A stretch of 64,000 bases of DNA from Tubulanus polymorphus (Eukaryota > Nemertea > Palaeonemertea > Tubulaniformes > Tubulanidae), in assembly GCF_964204645.1 (NCBI RefSeq), contig NC_134030.1:16373110-16437109 (forward strand). Direction: 5' to 3'. The notes beneath the pieces are model-generated. The model saw nothing but the letters and a program-made list of their open reading frames with translations, had not been told where the DNA came from and made no database searches. The position numbers and the translations under genes are program-made. Positions 24,501 through 39,500 of this stretch are shown piece after piece (position 1 is the first letter of the stretch; each line of letters begins with the position of its first letter).

Positions 24501-27500
24501 AGGCAAAGCCTCGAATGCCCTTGGCCTGAAATTCACCACCACGTGAAGTTACAGGGTTCATGGTAAATGTGTTAGAAATATCGTGGCCACAATTATTTCT
24601 ATAAGAATGCTATTAGAGAACATGTGTACAAAGTGTAAAAAATTGATCAACAGTTGCATCCTCTAGGCTTTCCCCTGATGGCCATAATTTGAATTGGTCA
24701 ACAATTGCGGCCTCTAGGCTGTTAACGCTGTTTTTCAGGTCGGCCCCCTGGTGGCCATAATTTGAATAGAACCAACGCAATTATAAATAGGGTTCTGGCC
24801 CAAGTGATATCCTACTTGTGTACCGAGATTGAAATGATTCGGTCAACAATTGTGGCATTTAGACTGTTAACGTTGTTTTTCATGTCGGCCGTTGGTAGAC
24901 ATAATTTCAATCGAATCAACCCAATTATGAATATGGTTCTGGCCCAAGTGATATCCTACATGTGTACCAAGTTTGAAATGAATCGGTCACCTATTGCAGC
25001 CTCTAGGCTGTTAACATCGTTTTTTATGTCCCCATGTGGCCATAATTCGAATCGAATCGAATCGAACCACTTATGTACCAAGTTTGTAATAAATCGGTCA
25101 ACCTGGTGGCCATAATTTGAATCGAATCGACCCAATTTTAAATAGGGTTCTGGCCCAAGTGATATCCTACTTGTGTACCAAGTTTGAAAACAATCGGAAC
25201 AATTGTTAATGTCACTTGCGGCGGCGGCAGCGGCGGCGTATTCAGACAGGGGTAAATCTATATGCCCCTCCCAACTAAAGTTGAGCCGGGGGCACATAAT
25301 AAAAAAAGGGTAAGGTAAATGAAGACGGCTCCAGACCCTCTCACAGAAATAATCCCATCTTCTGATTAAAAAAAGTTTGTCAAAAAATCAAATCAAATCA
25401 AACCAACTTCTCTGGTACTGGGCCAGTACCTACCTATCGAAATAACCTATAACTAACTCTGTGATACTTAGTTGAATCAAAATTACACTTGTCGGGACCT
25501 GTTTTATTCCCATAGTAACCAAACATCCAGCTAATTGGTGGAGTAAATTTAAAACAAAATTGATAATTTCTAATTAACAACTATCAAGAGTATGCACGCC
25601 CACATTCCCAGCCTCACCTTTCCTGTACGCCATCTTACCAACTCAGACCTATACTAACCATCCCTAATCTATGCTATATTCCCATAAAGATTCTGAAATG
25701 ATTTTATTGTATAGACAAAAGACCCCCACTACTGCATATAACTTAACTAACATTACTATTCCTATTTACAAAGCTTATAATTATATATACACCCCTAGGC
25801 AGGTCACCAAATGTTGCGTACTGCCACCCATACATATATTCACAACTGTTGACTCAGCAATTTTATGTTTTTACAATGATTACCTTTGTAAATGCCTGTA
25901 TTGGCCATGTATACATATGTATACAATTAAGAAAATCCTTGTACCAATGATACCTTTGCAAGTCTAATAACGAGTTATGTTATAAGCATATTATATATTA
26001 TATGCATAAGTCAATTAAAAAATCCATCAAGAATTGCAGTCTCTATAGCACTTACAATAAAGATGGCCACCCTAGTGGTTGCTATCTGATGACCTCCTTT
26101 TTTAGTAGGGAGGACATTTTACCTGCTCCAATCCTCACACCATGTTTCAGAGAAATCCATCAAAATTAGCAGGCTGTACAAACCTTGTTAAATGAACTGA
26201 ATATGATTAAAACTTACTGTATGTTTGTGAAATGGAAGGTAGACAGGACGGGTGTGGAGATTTCTGATCAATGTATGCTGACGGATTGTAATATCGTTCG
26301 AATTCTGTAATCGCCAACTGTGATTCGCTGTAATCTTCGGGGGAATGACATAATGACAAGTGATCCTTTGATCCATCTGAAACACGATTCAACCACGATA
26401 AATTGATAATTTATGGCATGACTAACAGACAATTTTTACAAAAGTCGTGTAGATATCTTTGTAATGTTTTGTTTCCAAATCCATTTCTAAAGCATAAGAA
26501 AGCTTTTGCGGTTTGATTTTCAAATAATAAATCATCACTCAAGCAAAAAATATTCAACTTAATAAAATCAGTATCAATTTCATAACACTTTTTAATGAAG
26601 AAAAAATATGAAAAAATTTCTATTGAGAAATGAAACCTGTCACCAATATTTTCAACAAAAATAAAATGAAGAAGTTTAAAAATTTGTTTGACTTACCCCC
26701 ATCTTTAAGCAGTTGCAAATGTTCCCACAGTATGTCACCCATGATTGGCGGGGACAGAGATAGAAATGAGTCTTTGCTGAGACCACATAATAGTTTACCT
26801 TTCATCAGGTAATTATCTACATAGACGCCTTGTAAATTGAATTCTCTGATTGCCCAATTTAACCACTGTATAATGTGTATCTCATTCCAATCATGAGGAT
26901 CTGTTTCAAGAGAAGACAATGAGAGGATACTGGTACAATCAAACTTAAATTTGGTATACAGCCAAAGTTGACTGCAAAACAAAATTAAACTGAAAATGGG
27001 AAATGATGTATAGTACCAGAATCAGCTTAGACTGGTTAGTCAGGCTAGAGAACCAATCAACTTGAGTTAGATTGGTTATAGAACCAAATGGAAATGCCTG
27101 AAATGGTTACTGCGATATATAAACTGTCTTCAAGCTTGGGTTTATGACCAACACTGCTTGAGGGTTTAATAAAGCTTGAGGTTAATCAACCAAAAGTTTA
27201 CATAATTAAGTAAAGATAAACCATATACTTAGATGAGGCTCATTTGTAATGTTTCACCAATATGGGCCACTCCTACTACTCCCCTCCCAAACCTTCATAT
27301 CAAACCCTGTAAACAAGTCACTCCCATCTATTGCTTGTGACCTAACCAGATTGTAAGAAACATTTTCATCCATTTAATAAGAATGACATTATGTAATAGA
27401 TCATAAGAATTCATTAATATATTTCCATCCATATATACAATCTATATAAGAAATTTGGAATTTTATGGCCCTGCCTAGCAGATAGGGATGGGTCCCACTT

Positions 27501-30500
27501 CTTAATCCACCTCTTTCTAGACAATCTTATCTTATGAAAGAAAAGAACCTCTGATACAGTATGCAGTTAAGGTAGAACATTTTTTAGAAATAGAAAGACC
27601 GGCTGATGATTAAGAGGAACGGCTGCCACAAGTCTTAATGAATGAATGAACTGCACTCTAAAAATGATAGAGAGAGAGAGGGGAACTGGTGTGTATGATT
27701 TGATTTGACAGGAATCGCATGATATATCTACGAAACCACTACCGTCCACTTGTAAACCAAAATTTGACAACTAAAGCTTCCTGTTGACTTCCTGATATTT
27801 GACCTTCAAGTGTGGTTTCATAAAAACCACTTTTTGGATTGTTATTTTCTGACATCCCGGTCAGTGGTTGTGAATGGCTATATGTTTCAAGTATATGATT
27901 TCTTGCACCATTACTGGGATCAAGAAAAACATAGCATATTATTGTTAATGAATGCGAGTGAAAATTGGCAGTATTTGTCCTCAGAAAATGCTAGCATAAA
28001 TGGAGTACTAGCATTGACAATATAAACCCGACCTTATGCTGCGAAAAATTTTCATTACCCAAAACATTTTCAGACCATCCCTTAAAATTGTTTGGGGTAA
28101 CCTGAAGATGCTACGATTTGCTTTGAACACTCAAGCAATGGTGCTGGGTTTCAACTGCATAACTCATGTCAGCAGATTCTTCTAATCTATCAACTCTGCC
28201 ACAAGAATATTGCTTACAGAACATTGCTTAAAATTGCTTACAACGCCTCTGAATACTATGTTTTTGCAGGGAGGTGGTTTTTGGGAGCAGTACCTTAATT
28301 GATGGAGACAAAGGTTGTGTAAAAGACTTCCGGTAGAATAAAGAATTTCAGATTTACGTGATTGACTCAATGATTACGTAATTGACTCAATGATTACATA
28401 AACGATTTAAGTCCCATTTATTTTCTCAACTCGCAAATTGATTCTACACAGTTTAGGCCGATCTTCTCACGAGCATTAACAATACAGCTATTGTGCACGA
28501 TGAACCATTTGAACATGAGAAAACTCAATTCTGAATTCAAACAAATGCGATGATATGAGGAAATGTAAAAAGAGCAAGATTTATTTGATCAAGCGGTACT
28601 AAAAAGAATTACATCCAAACTTCAATCAAGTACACCGACAGAAAAATGGAAAAAAAAACAAACTCATTTCAAAATATCAACACGCACCTTGATTAAATCT
28701 TTAGAACTCGATCCAGTCAACTGACAAACTCACAGTGGAAATGGGTTCAACGTTAAATCAAACCAACACTTATGGTACTGGGTGGTCAAATTAAACCTGG
28801 ATGCTGACACCACATTACACAATGTGGAATCGGTCTAACAATTAGGAAGTGACAGTCAAGTTAAGCACTCACCTCAAATCAAAAATCAAGTCTCCTATAT
28901 CCAGATCAAAGGGGCTAATGAATAAACTAATTAAATAGACCACTTGACCAGTGCTTATACATACAGTTTGATAGCATATTTAGTAACACTGGGTTCAGAA
29001 TCACAATTAAGACACCACTGGGGATCTGGGTCCAGTCGAATTGAACCCACGCAACAGTAGATCTGGGTACCCCTGTATCCACGGTACAACCTAAAAGTAA
29101 CTGATCTAGTTTTTCGTTTGTGTTCAGTTTTACGTAGGTCAAAACATTTTAGTTTTGGAAGTGTTTGAGAACAGGGTTCATACAGGACCATCAATATGAA
29201 ATTTAAGGGGTATTTGAGGGGCTTTTGAGGGTATGACTGCCAAATTTGGGGGTCAATTTTCATGAGGAAAACCTAAACAATACATAAAACAATACCAGTA
29301 GCATACTTATCAGAATAAGCAAAATACATTCAGGTGCCAATGAATAACCTTATCAAATTTGACTATATTCCATACTTATTCAATTAGGCCTAAACTGTTC
29401 AATTCAGAATAAACAACATTATAGCTGCGTTCACACGACAACTAGTTAGACCGGTCTAAATGGCTCCATACCTGGTCCGGTCCAAATTTAGACCGGACCA
29501 AATTTTGGTGAGCGTTCACACGGCGTTTTGAAACGCGGTGATAAAATCGCTTGTCACCGGGCCCCAAGATGTCGCCATCTGCTAAATAATCAATTGCGCC
29601 TGGGTGAAGTCTTGCTTCCAGACCCGAAGTATAGCAAGATATTCTTCATTTGACCAATTCGATCCTCTTGTCAGGTTCAGACATTTTTGCGAATTCGAAA
29701 CTCTAAGTTTCGTTTAAACACGGTCCAAGGCACGGCAGTAGAACGGATGATGATCGCGATATACGAATACGAATTACGCTCCAAACATTTCCATAGTATA
29801 GGGAGGAAAAACAGTTCTTAAGAATAATTATATAAACGGTAATAAAAGCATTTAAAACTTAATAAACTGGACTCACACTATGCCGCAGAGGTCGCGACAT
29901 CTATACCGCAGAGATTCAGAATTACGATTTAGACCAGACCTGGTACCAGTTTCTGTCCACACACACATATTTAGACCGGTCCAAAATGTGATCCGGACCT
30001 GGTCCGCTCTTTTAGACCGTGCCAAATTAGACCGGTCTAAACTAGACCGGTCTAACTTGGAACGGTATTTTTGCCCGTGTGAACGCTTGGTCCGGTCTTA
30101 ATTGGACCGGTCTAAATTTCGTCGTGTGAACACGCCTTATATTTTGGGGGAAAAGCAAACCTATCAAACCGTTTAATAGATACATATGCATTTTGTAATG
30201 AGATATGTAGAAACTGGAAAAAGTGACATAACACATTTTGAGTTCGGTTATTACAAAGTTGGACCCTACAAAGTAGACACAGAGCTGATATTAGACTGAT
30301 GTAGTTCTTCAGTTGGTAGATTAAATACATAGAACAGAATGGAATTGATTCATTATGTTAACAACTTTACCCTACATAACTTTATTGTTTCTCTGAAGCT
30401 AGGATTCAGAAAACCCGTAGCTGTAAAATACGTAATTTATACGATCCATAGATGGATATTATCAAACGACACAGGTATTCTTGTTACACAACATAATTAC

Positions 30501-33500
30501 ATACCTTTGGGAATGTCGAGTCTCTGTTGCTCTTTTTCGAAACATTTAAAACTCGCCAGTAAAACCTGCGACATTTTCTGGTTCGTTCCAGGCGTCAACG
30601 GTGGAACTTGCGAAGAATTTGTTGGAAATTCTAGGAATAGAAATTCATGAATTACTTTTTTAAGTGCTTGTTTCAGAATCGTGATGCACAGAGAAATGGC
30701 GAGGTCTTCAGAGCGTTGATTTGCAGATAAATGCGAGATGCTGTCTGGACTCAGATCTCATTGTGAATTAACACCTGAAACTGAAATTGATATAAATCCG
30801 GTTTGCAATTAACAACTGAATATTAACCCTTAGGCATCCACTCAAGCAGTAGAATATGGCCTAGACTGACTGCACTTTGCTCTGATACATACAACGGGAA
30901 GCCCTGAAAATATTTCATATCACCGAATCTCTTGATACTTCCTTCTTATCTGATGTAACTTTACGCATAACGTGTACTACAGTATTCTTTAGCTGGTATC
31001 GATAGAAAGAGGGAACTCATTTATTAATTCACTGTAGCTAGTATCACCCAGTACCAAATAGGCCCATGCCTGCTTTACGCGGGCCCATTTGGTATCATTT
31101 GGCCTAACCTAGGAACTACAACTCTAGGATTTCAGACGGTAGCAGATGAATAGACCTACTACTAAATCCTGGCCTTGTATTCCATGGTAAAATGATAATA
31201 AATAAAGTGGAAAAATCTAACAAAAACTATGTTTATTCAGCATTATGCGTTCAGGGGGCATTTAAGTTGTCTTAATGATATAAATATAGGCCTATGCAGT
31301 GAAAATTCTTTGATTTTATCTTAAGTGCAAATTCCCTAATGGAATAAATATAGAAATTGAACTCATTTCGAAAATCTCCTTTTTTCCAGAAACCTTCATC
31401 ATTGTAAAAAGAAGTTAAAACTCATAAAAAGCATGCACTAATTCTTAATATACCCAATACTGTTAGCATATAATTAGCATATATTCCTAAGAATTCCATC
31501 CTGAATTAACAGTCATTTCTTGCCATCAAAATTTTGCCAACACAGATTCTAGTGATTTGAAAATGAAGACCAATCCCGTTTCATGTTAGCACTCATTGAT
31601 CACCCTCTAGGAGACGTCGGTCATTTCAAGCTTTTTGGAAAATCTGACATACGAAACCAATTCAATCAATTCATAAAAAGATCAATATATCCTCAAGGAA
31701 TACAATACAGGAGGAAAATTCAAAAATGGACAAATCATCTGAGAGAAATCTGGTTTAACGCTGTTATAGGCCTATATATAATTTAGTAGTAGCAAAATAA
31801 ACTTCAATCATTGCTCTCAGGCCAGTTCATGTGTTTATCTATGCCAACCGAAATTTCTTACGTAGATATACGATTTGAACCAAAAATTTGGGTGTTTAAA
31901 TTCTATCTACTTTCGCCGAATTTTTTTATTTCTGATTCTTCGTCCCCGGTGGCGTTAAAATGCAAGAAAAACCCCAGAATAGCGAAAATTCAGTTTTTTT
32001 TCAATCCTTTAAAAGAAACTAAACAATTAGATAAAACAATTTTTTTAAAAGGAACATATGTACGAACCTGTATCGTCCTCTGAGATGACAAATAGAAATT
32101 GCGTCATTTTATCTAATCGTCATAATTCGATAACACCCTTCATTAATGCTGATTCCATTTGATTGTTGCTAAATATTTTATGGAAATGTGCAAGAGACTG
32201 GTTTGTTTCACCTCAACTGTGTGAATGGATAAAAAACAAAGCCTTCTCATGTGTTATGGGATGTAATCTCTATTTTGATTGGTTATTCCAAGAAAACACC
32301 ACAATATCTAAACATTGCTACTGCCACTACACAGAATAACCTATAGCATAATGCATTGGGTTCAGGTAGAGAAGAAATCTGTGATTGAAGGGAAGGGCCC
32401 ATTCAATAAGATTTCAACTAATTAATTGCAATAATATCAAGAGTTTGTATACCATTTACTTTTTCAAAACCATTTTCTGGTGGGAACCTTGAGAATCATT
32501 ATCGTGGTTTTAAAAGTCAAACTATAGCCGCGATCACACGGAGACGATTTGGCCCAGGCCAAATTGGCACGGATCAGGCTCGGGCCAAATTTGGCCCATG
32601 CCTAATCAGAGAGCTCGTTCACACGCAAACCATTCACTCGATACTAAACAATGCTCAAACAAAGCGAAGTGGATCATTTCTAGTGCCAGTTGCAATCCAA
32701 ACGCAATCATTTGTCTGGTGCTAAAATTTGGCTCGGGCCTGGTCTGACGTTTTTGGTTGGGCCAAAAATGCTTGTGTGATTGCGGCTTAAATTCTAATCT
32801 TTAATCACAGTTGGTTTCACACTCATGATCGACCCGCTACTAATTGTAGCTTCACTGTAGCATCAAATTGAGTTAAGTAAACTGAACCAACATTTAGCAA
32901 TTGATAAATACATGTGGAAATTCTATCATATCTCTGTTTCGGTTCTTATTTATATCTTAATGACATATCACTAATTCAATAATCATATTTGCATGAGGAT
33001 TCTACTATCGAGGTAAAGTAACAGGGTAATTTGGCCTGTAACTTTAATGCCATGATTCAAAACGACCCAAACCTGAGCTTAGCAATTCACGTACACTTTA
33101 AATCTGGTCCCCCAATTGACACACATGCAGAAATTAGTCATTCCAGATCGTTCTTTTTAGTCAATCTAAATTACTCCGTTCAGAAATGGAATGTTTGTTA
33201 AGCGAGGACGTTTTGACGGTATGAATGCTTGGTCCATTCTAAAATGATGAAATGGGAACGCAGCTTAACTAACATGAGGTGTTAAAGCCTATGTCTGTCA
33301 TTAATTTGTCAAAAGAGATTAAAATTGAATCTTGCGTAACTAGCCATCATTACAATGATTGACTCACTTTACAATCATAAGGGCAATATCATAGAATGCT
33401 AATCATTCATCTATTTTCCGAGCAAAGAATGAATGAGAAGTATCAGAGTAAGGATCACTCTGAGCATTTGAAATTTCGAAAAATGCTATCATGCTTATGA

Positions 33501-36500
33501 CAAACAATATCGCACGAGCAAGATGAATGAATGGAATTTTCATAGTGGCTAACAAGGTACGGACAGCCAAGTGAATCAGAGGACAAACAGCCTGGTGAAA
33601 GTGAGCCCAACGCACATTCAATGCATGTATTTATAGCTCAGCAGATTCAAGCCATTAGTTAGATTGAACAATCAAATTTCAACCATTTAAAGATTTCTAA
33701 CCTCTTATATAAAACTGATGTTACGCATTTGCGTTCTATACGTATGTATATGGTTAGCTATATGGAAGCCTGGTTGAAGTTGGTCTCATGGCATCAAATA
33801 TCTAAATGCTTGGTGTATCAGGGCCACCTAGTAATTAGGGTCCGATCTTGCTGATCGATCAATATTTTGGTATGGCCATGTCCATTAGGATCTGGCAGGC
33901 TGATCGTTTGAATGAACCCAAGAAAGTACTAATTATAATCATTGAGTAAAATCTCAAAGATTTTAATGCCATAGTTCATTGAATTACCAAACATGGAATA
34001 CATGGTAAACAATACAGTTCACCAATAAAGGCCCTAAATTGTTTTTGAAATGTAGTAGCGAAAATATTTAGGGCATTTATTATTAGCACTTTTGGAAGAA
34101 AATTTGCTTGTAAGAACTCTAAAAGTATCATGGCTATTGATTCGTGAGATATCAGGCTCTAGTATCCTGAGTAAGTATTTGGGCCTGGGTACAATATGGG
34201 TAGACTATACTTCACCTGTGTAAAGCAGCCTGAAGCAATCACACACAAAACAGGTTCTGAACAACAATAGCTAAACACAATAAACATGAACACCCTTCAG
34301 ACTGCTTGAAAGCCCAGATTCAACAAGACTATAACAGGTACACAACATAATGGATGGATACGCCTTGGCAACATTTTTCAAATCTACCTCTCTCCCTGAC
34401 AAGAGTTAGGTCTATACATCGCTAATGAAAAATGTCAACGTCATGAAATTTAAAAAAAAACTGTTGATTGATTCCAATGACAATGCATCTAGTAAAAATT
34501 TCAATCTATTTTAATCTTTATGATAAGGCACATTGAATGGAATAATTCAACGGCTTAATTCCTTTCAAGATAAGGCAATATTTATCTAAATCAAATTCGC
34601 TTTAGCCTGATTTTTGAGGCTGAAAATAACTGCCATGACTAAGACCAAAAAATTCAAATTGATGAAAATAAATTTGAAAGCTCTGTAATTTACAAAACTT
34701 TCATAACCAAATAATGAGATCATCAATGAGCAATTGCTTAACAATTTATCATATTAATTACTTAAGTGTCCAATAACCCTAAAACAATCAAACATATCAT
34801 TGGCCTTTAGGATGTGGCTCAAATGTGGATCAAGAGCAGTGGCGTTGGAAGTGCAACGACTGCAGCAGCGAAAGCCGCAGCAATAATTTACTGAATGATG
34901 CATTTTTCTTTGAATACCACATTTTCCGTCCTCCTTATTACCGAGATGACGGTATCAGTAATAAATGCCTGCTGGAGTCATATTTTGTCGGATATTTTTG
35001 TAGAAAAATAACTTTTAACTTTACTGAGATGAGATCCTCGATCAATCAAATTCAATGAAATTTTATTGCTAACCGAGATGACATATTTGAAGTCAAGTTT
35101 TTTTTTACAAAATATGCGGAAAAATATGCAAAATATGACTCTAGAAGGTATTCATTACTGATAAAATATGATTTCAAGTGTTAAAATCGATAATGAATAA
35201 ATAAATATGTTATATTTCATGTCATCTCGGTTCACCTCGGTAAATTACGTCATCTCGGTAATAAGGAGGACCCCACATTTTAGAAGAAATGAAGTAAATT
35301 CGCCGCAGCATTTTTTAGAACCTGTCCAAAATCGGCATTTAGCCGCAGCAATCAAAAATTGCTTCCAACGGGCCCGAAGAATCATGACTTTCTTGAGGTA
35401 TTCATTTCTGAATTCAGAAGAAAATGACTACAAAACTAGAGTTTATGGAAAATGATCAGATACTATAACAATTGATTAAACAAATCATTCAAAAGACTAA
35501 GGCCCAAATCCAAATCTACATTTCCTCAAAATGAATCACCAGGATATAAACTATATTTGACAAAACCTTGTAATAATTTCATACCACATATCCAAACCAT
35601 AAAAACATATAGAATTGAAAGCAGAATTACCTTTAATCTTTTAAGAATAATTTTCAGATATTACCGATATAAAGTCCAAAGTATGTGTGCCATATAAAAC
35701 AAGAGATGTTCAATGCACAAAATCGGATTGTCAAATGCTCCAAATGCACCTTGCCCACAGTCTATATACACATGAAATTGACATTGCGACCCCTGGGCTG
35801 TCACCTCAATATATCCATATATAGGTTTCAAGCCCTAGGCTGTAATAGGCCCAATGTAATTCCTATTCAGTCAGAGACTAGCACTTTACTCCGAACAATG
35901 TCTGTGAACCTATTGTTCCTGTGATAGTCTGGTTGATCATTAAATTAACCTGAAAAGAATGATCATCATGGCAGAATAGAGGCAATCGGAAAATCAACAG
36001 AGGAATCAATTGTATAGGTCAGAACCCTATAGGTGATTGATAATTAACTGTGATTTTCGAGTCTCTTTGCCTGAGAGCCCAGAATGACCATGTCCATCGG
36101 AATTTGTATGAATACTACCACCAATGACATAATTATGAAGTCAGACATCAACCCTTACACCTGCTGGTCAATATCAACAATAAGTTCACATAATTCAGGT
36201 TGAACCGACCCACCCCTCCCTACTCTACCAAATTTATTTTCCAAAGTCTAAACGATTTTGTTGAGTTAACCTGAAAGAGTCAATTTCTCAGCTATGATAC
36301 CCAGTTTCCTTTCTAGTTGTTGGGTTTTATTTGACTCAGGACCAAGTTCCACAGTTGTATGGGTTTAACTGGATGGTGGGATAATTCTAAAATTCTGAGT
36401 TTAATTAACCTAGGCAAGTGGCCCCATCATTCTGGTTTAGTTGCTTCAAATTAAACACTACAGGTAAAGTTAACATTATACTTGTTAACATTTTCAATTT

Positions 36501-39500
36501 CAAATCATTTCTTAACTGCAATTTGATCCTACACAACTTTTAACCCATTGAATAACGCACAGCAGGTCTCGGATATAAATAAACAAAACACATGCTTATT
36601 AATTTCAAATAAGGCACCTTGAAAAGCGATTATTTCGGATTACGTCAGAAACGTACTCGAACATGATTGCATTTCACAGGTAAGTGATCATTAAAACTGA
36701 ATTAACCTCTAGTTCCATATAGTGCTAGATATCACCTGCAATCTGAACCCCTGAGGGTGGTTTCTATTGTCAAATCATCCATATTTCAAAGAGACAGGGT
36801 GTTACTAGAGAATTTTTCCCATGATAGGGGCACCATGTATGTAGATCTTGAAGGGGCACATTTTGTATCCTGGAAGGGGTGAAAAACGAGGCTCAATGCA
36901 AAAATGAAAAGTCTCAGAATACCTCGAAAAATGAAGTCATAAATCTAGGCATTAGGTTTTACTAGATGAAATAAGTTTCACAGAGACACGTAAATATCCC
37001 CTGGGTAAGAATCCTTAAGGTAAAAATCCCCACTTGGTGATTTGAAAGAACATTTCAAAGCAAAATGTTTCTCCAATTTTATTCATTTGCAATGAGACTG
37101 AAATATGTTTGAACTGTGCAATGAAATCCTTCGGATAAATGCTTTAGACAACTCTTAGAATAAAATGAGCTTAGAATAAATAAGAGTAATGAATCTTTAT
37201 TTGTAATATCTTAAAATTCGAACTGGAATATTTTTGAACTGTGAACTCTTGTTAACTGGTGGTATATTTGAGGTGTGCGATGCCATGAATTATTAGAAAT
37301 AATGAACTTTAAATTTGAAATATTTTAGATTCAAGCTAGTGTAATATATTTGAAGTGAGCGGTGAACCCTTTCATTAACTGCGAAAACTTTAAAGTAAGG
37401 TATTAATCTAGTATCAATGAACTGTTAATCTGTAGTATGTTTTAATTCAAATTGTATAAGCCGCGTTCACACTAGATTTGCGCTTACTAAATACCTTACT
37501 TCGCTGGTGCCAAATTCACCAAAATACGGCGCTTATACAGCCATTTACGTTCACACTACGAGTCGCGATTCGGCACTTATTAAGCCCAGTATAGTAGTCA
37601 CCCAGTGTGCCAATAGAGGGGAGTTTAATTAGTGCTAAGTGTTTTGTACTACAAGGATGTGAATAGGCAGCTAGCTAAGCGCCGAATCTGCGCTCACACT
37701 ACAGCTAATACGCGGAATAATTTCCTAGTGTGAATGCTTAGTACCCTACTGAAATCCTAGTGTGAACGCAGCTATATACTATATTTTGTATGCTCGTCAT
37801 ATCTTTATGGTGTTCCAAAATATAAATGAATTGGATGAAGGAGGGGGATTTTTACCTACTTAGAAGAATAAGGGATTTTTTCCAAGGGGACTTTTACCAA
37901 AGGGATTTTTATCACTAACCATAAAACCGGCCTCTAAATGGTCAAACTGCCCAACATGGTATATATCCATCCCAAAAAGACAACATCTGATATTTAGAAT
38001 CCAACATTAAAACCCCAAATCCCACTCTATGACGATGTTCCAAACGAATTCATTTCGTTATGGAGGAGGAATTTCGGTAATATTCCCTAATGCTGTTTTA
38101 CTGTTCAGCAAAATTTCAAAACAGTATTAATCTATGTATTAACTATAAGATATGATGTATAGGGCCTAATATAATCACAAACTAGTTGGAACAATAATTA
38201 TTCATTGATTACTTAACTTGCCCTTAACAATTCCCAGTAATCGTAAACAATTGAGCAAGAAAATACCAGATAACTTGTCATCTATCAATAAATTAATGGT
38301 CACCAATACCTTCTCCCTTTACAGTCTCTCGAACTGGATTTTAAGGCTCCCTAATCTTTTAAAGAGGTACAATAATACAAACAACCTCCTAAAATATTCG
38401 ATTGGCTTCAATAAACAGTGTTTCGTAAATTCTTCTTTTGATAATCATCGATTCAATTCAAATAGATAAGTTGATAGAAATTGAGAATGAAATCAAGATC
38501 AACAACTACAAGCGACACCCGAATAAGCTTGATTACCAGCAGTATGAAGTTCCATTATGATATCTGGGGTTTATTTAATACGTAGAGGAATTCATCTATC
38601 TATTAATAAAGCGACTCTTTAAGCTATAATTAAGTCTAAAGAAATTTTGCCTTTATTTTCACAGAAGTGCCACAGTATGACAACCTACAGTTGGAGGAAA
38701 TAGCCTTCAAATTCATAGAAATATGAAGACTCTTCACTAAAACAAACATCAATATACTGCATATATAAACTAGAAAGTGGGATTGGTTTCATCGTGTAGT
38801 TAATAATATCTGATGACTACGCCAGGAAGGGCTTTCATTAAACCCAGACGGCTTGATTATCTCAGATTTCTTGGGACCGTCAAAAAGCAAATTATGAATT
38901 TTGGAAAAAAAATCTAAAGCATTTCAGACAAGGCTGAATGCAACATAAGGACCATTATTTACTGAAAGGCTGAGGATTTTTCACACCATGAGATTCAGTG
39001 ATAGTAAATTTTTTTCTGCAACAGGTTTTTTTAAGCTGACAATTGCTTTATAAACTTAAATGAAGTTTATAATCAATATTCATAGACAGGATTTAAGATT
39101 ATAGACTGGTATTATTTTCAACCTTGGGGTTAACTTAATCGATTCAATAAAGCGAGTTGAGTCTGGGTTTAAGTTGATACTAGTCTATAAAACCAGGCTC
39201 TGAGGTATGCTAAACTGTGAGGCAACTTAAAGGATGTTGATTGCAGAAACTGATCACAGGGTTTTATAGTCCCAAGAATAGATGGCATGTAAGACAATAT
39301 AACAACATATTTCTAGGTTTTAAATAAATAAATAAATCAGAAAAGGCAAATTGCAACACCTACTTCACAAGAACCATGCAGGAATTACAAGTTGCACAGT
39401 TTGCCACATCAGTATATCCACTGAATTTTCTTGGTACCAATTCAAAAACGTAAGTGCTTGAAAATTTTGGATCAGATTGATTGAATCCCGAACATTGATC

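Larger units (their letters stand above)
20908..26217 (-). other. Ets intron 4
   Basis: 5.3 kb. It holds the 157-bp insertion at 22.45 kb, the second Helentron-like element at 24.6-25.3 kb, and a small CCCTAGTGGTTGC repeat fragment near 26.07 kb. No other gene is seen. Confidence 0.7.

Noticed and set aside
24956-25297. 113-aa minus-strand ORF with an alanine run
   Set aside because: It is a shadow of the GGC tract and core repeats of the second Helentron-like element.
30339-30650. 103-aa plus-strand ORF
   Set aside because: It is antisense to Ets exon 2, which has splice sites and conserved protein motifs on the other strand.
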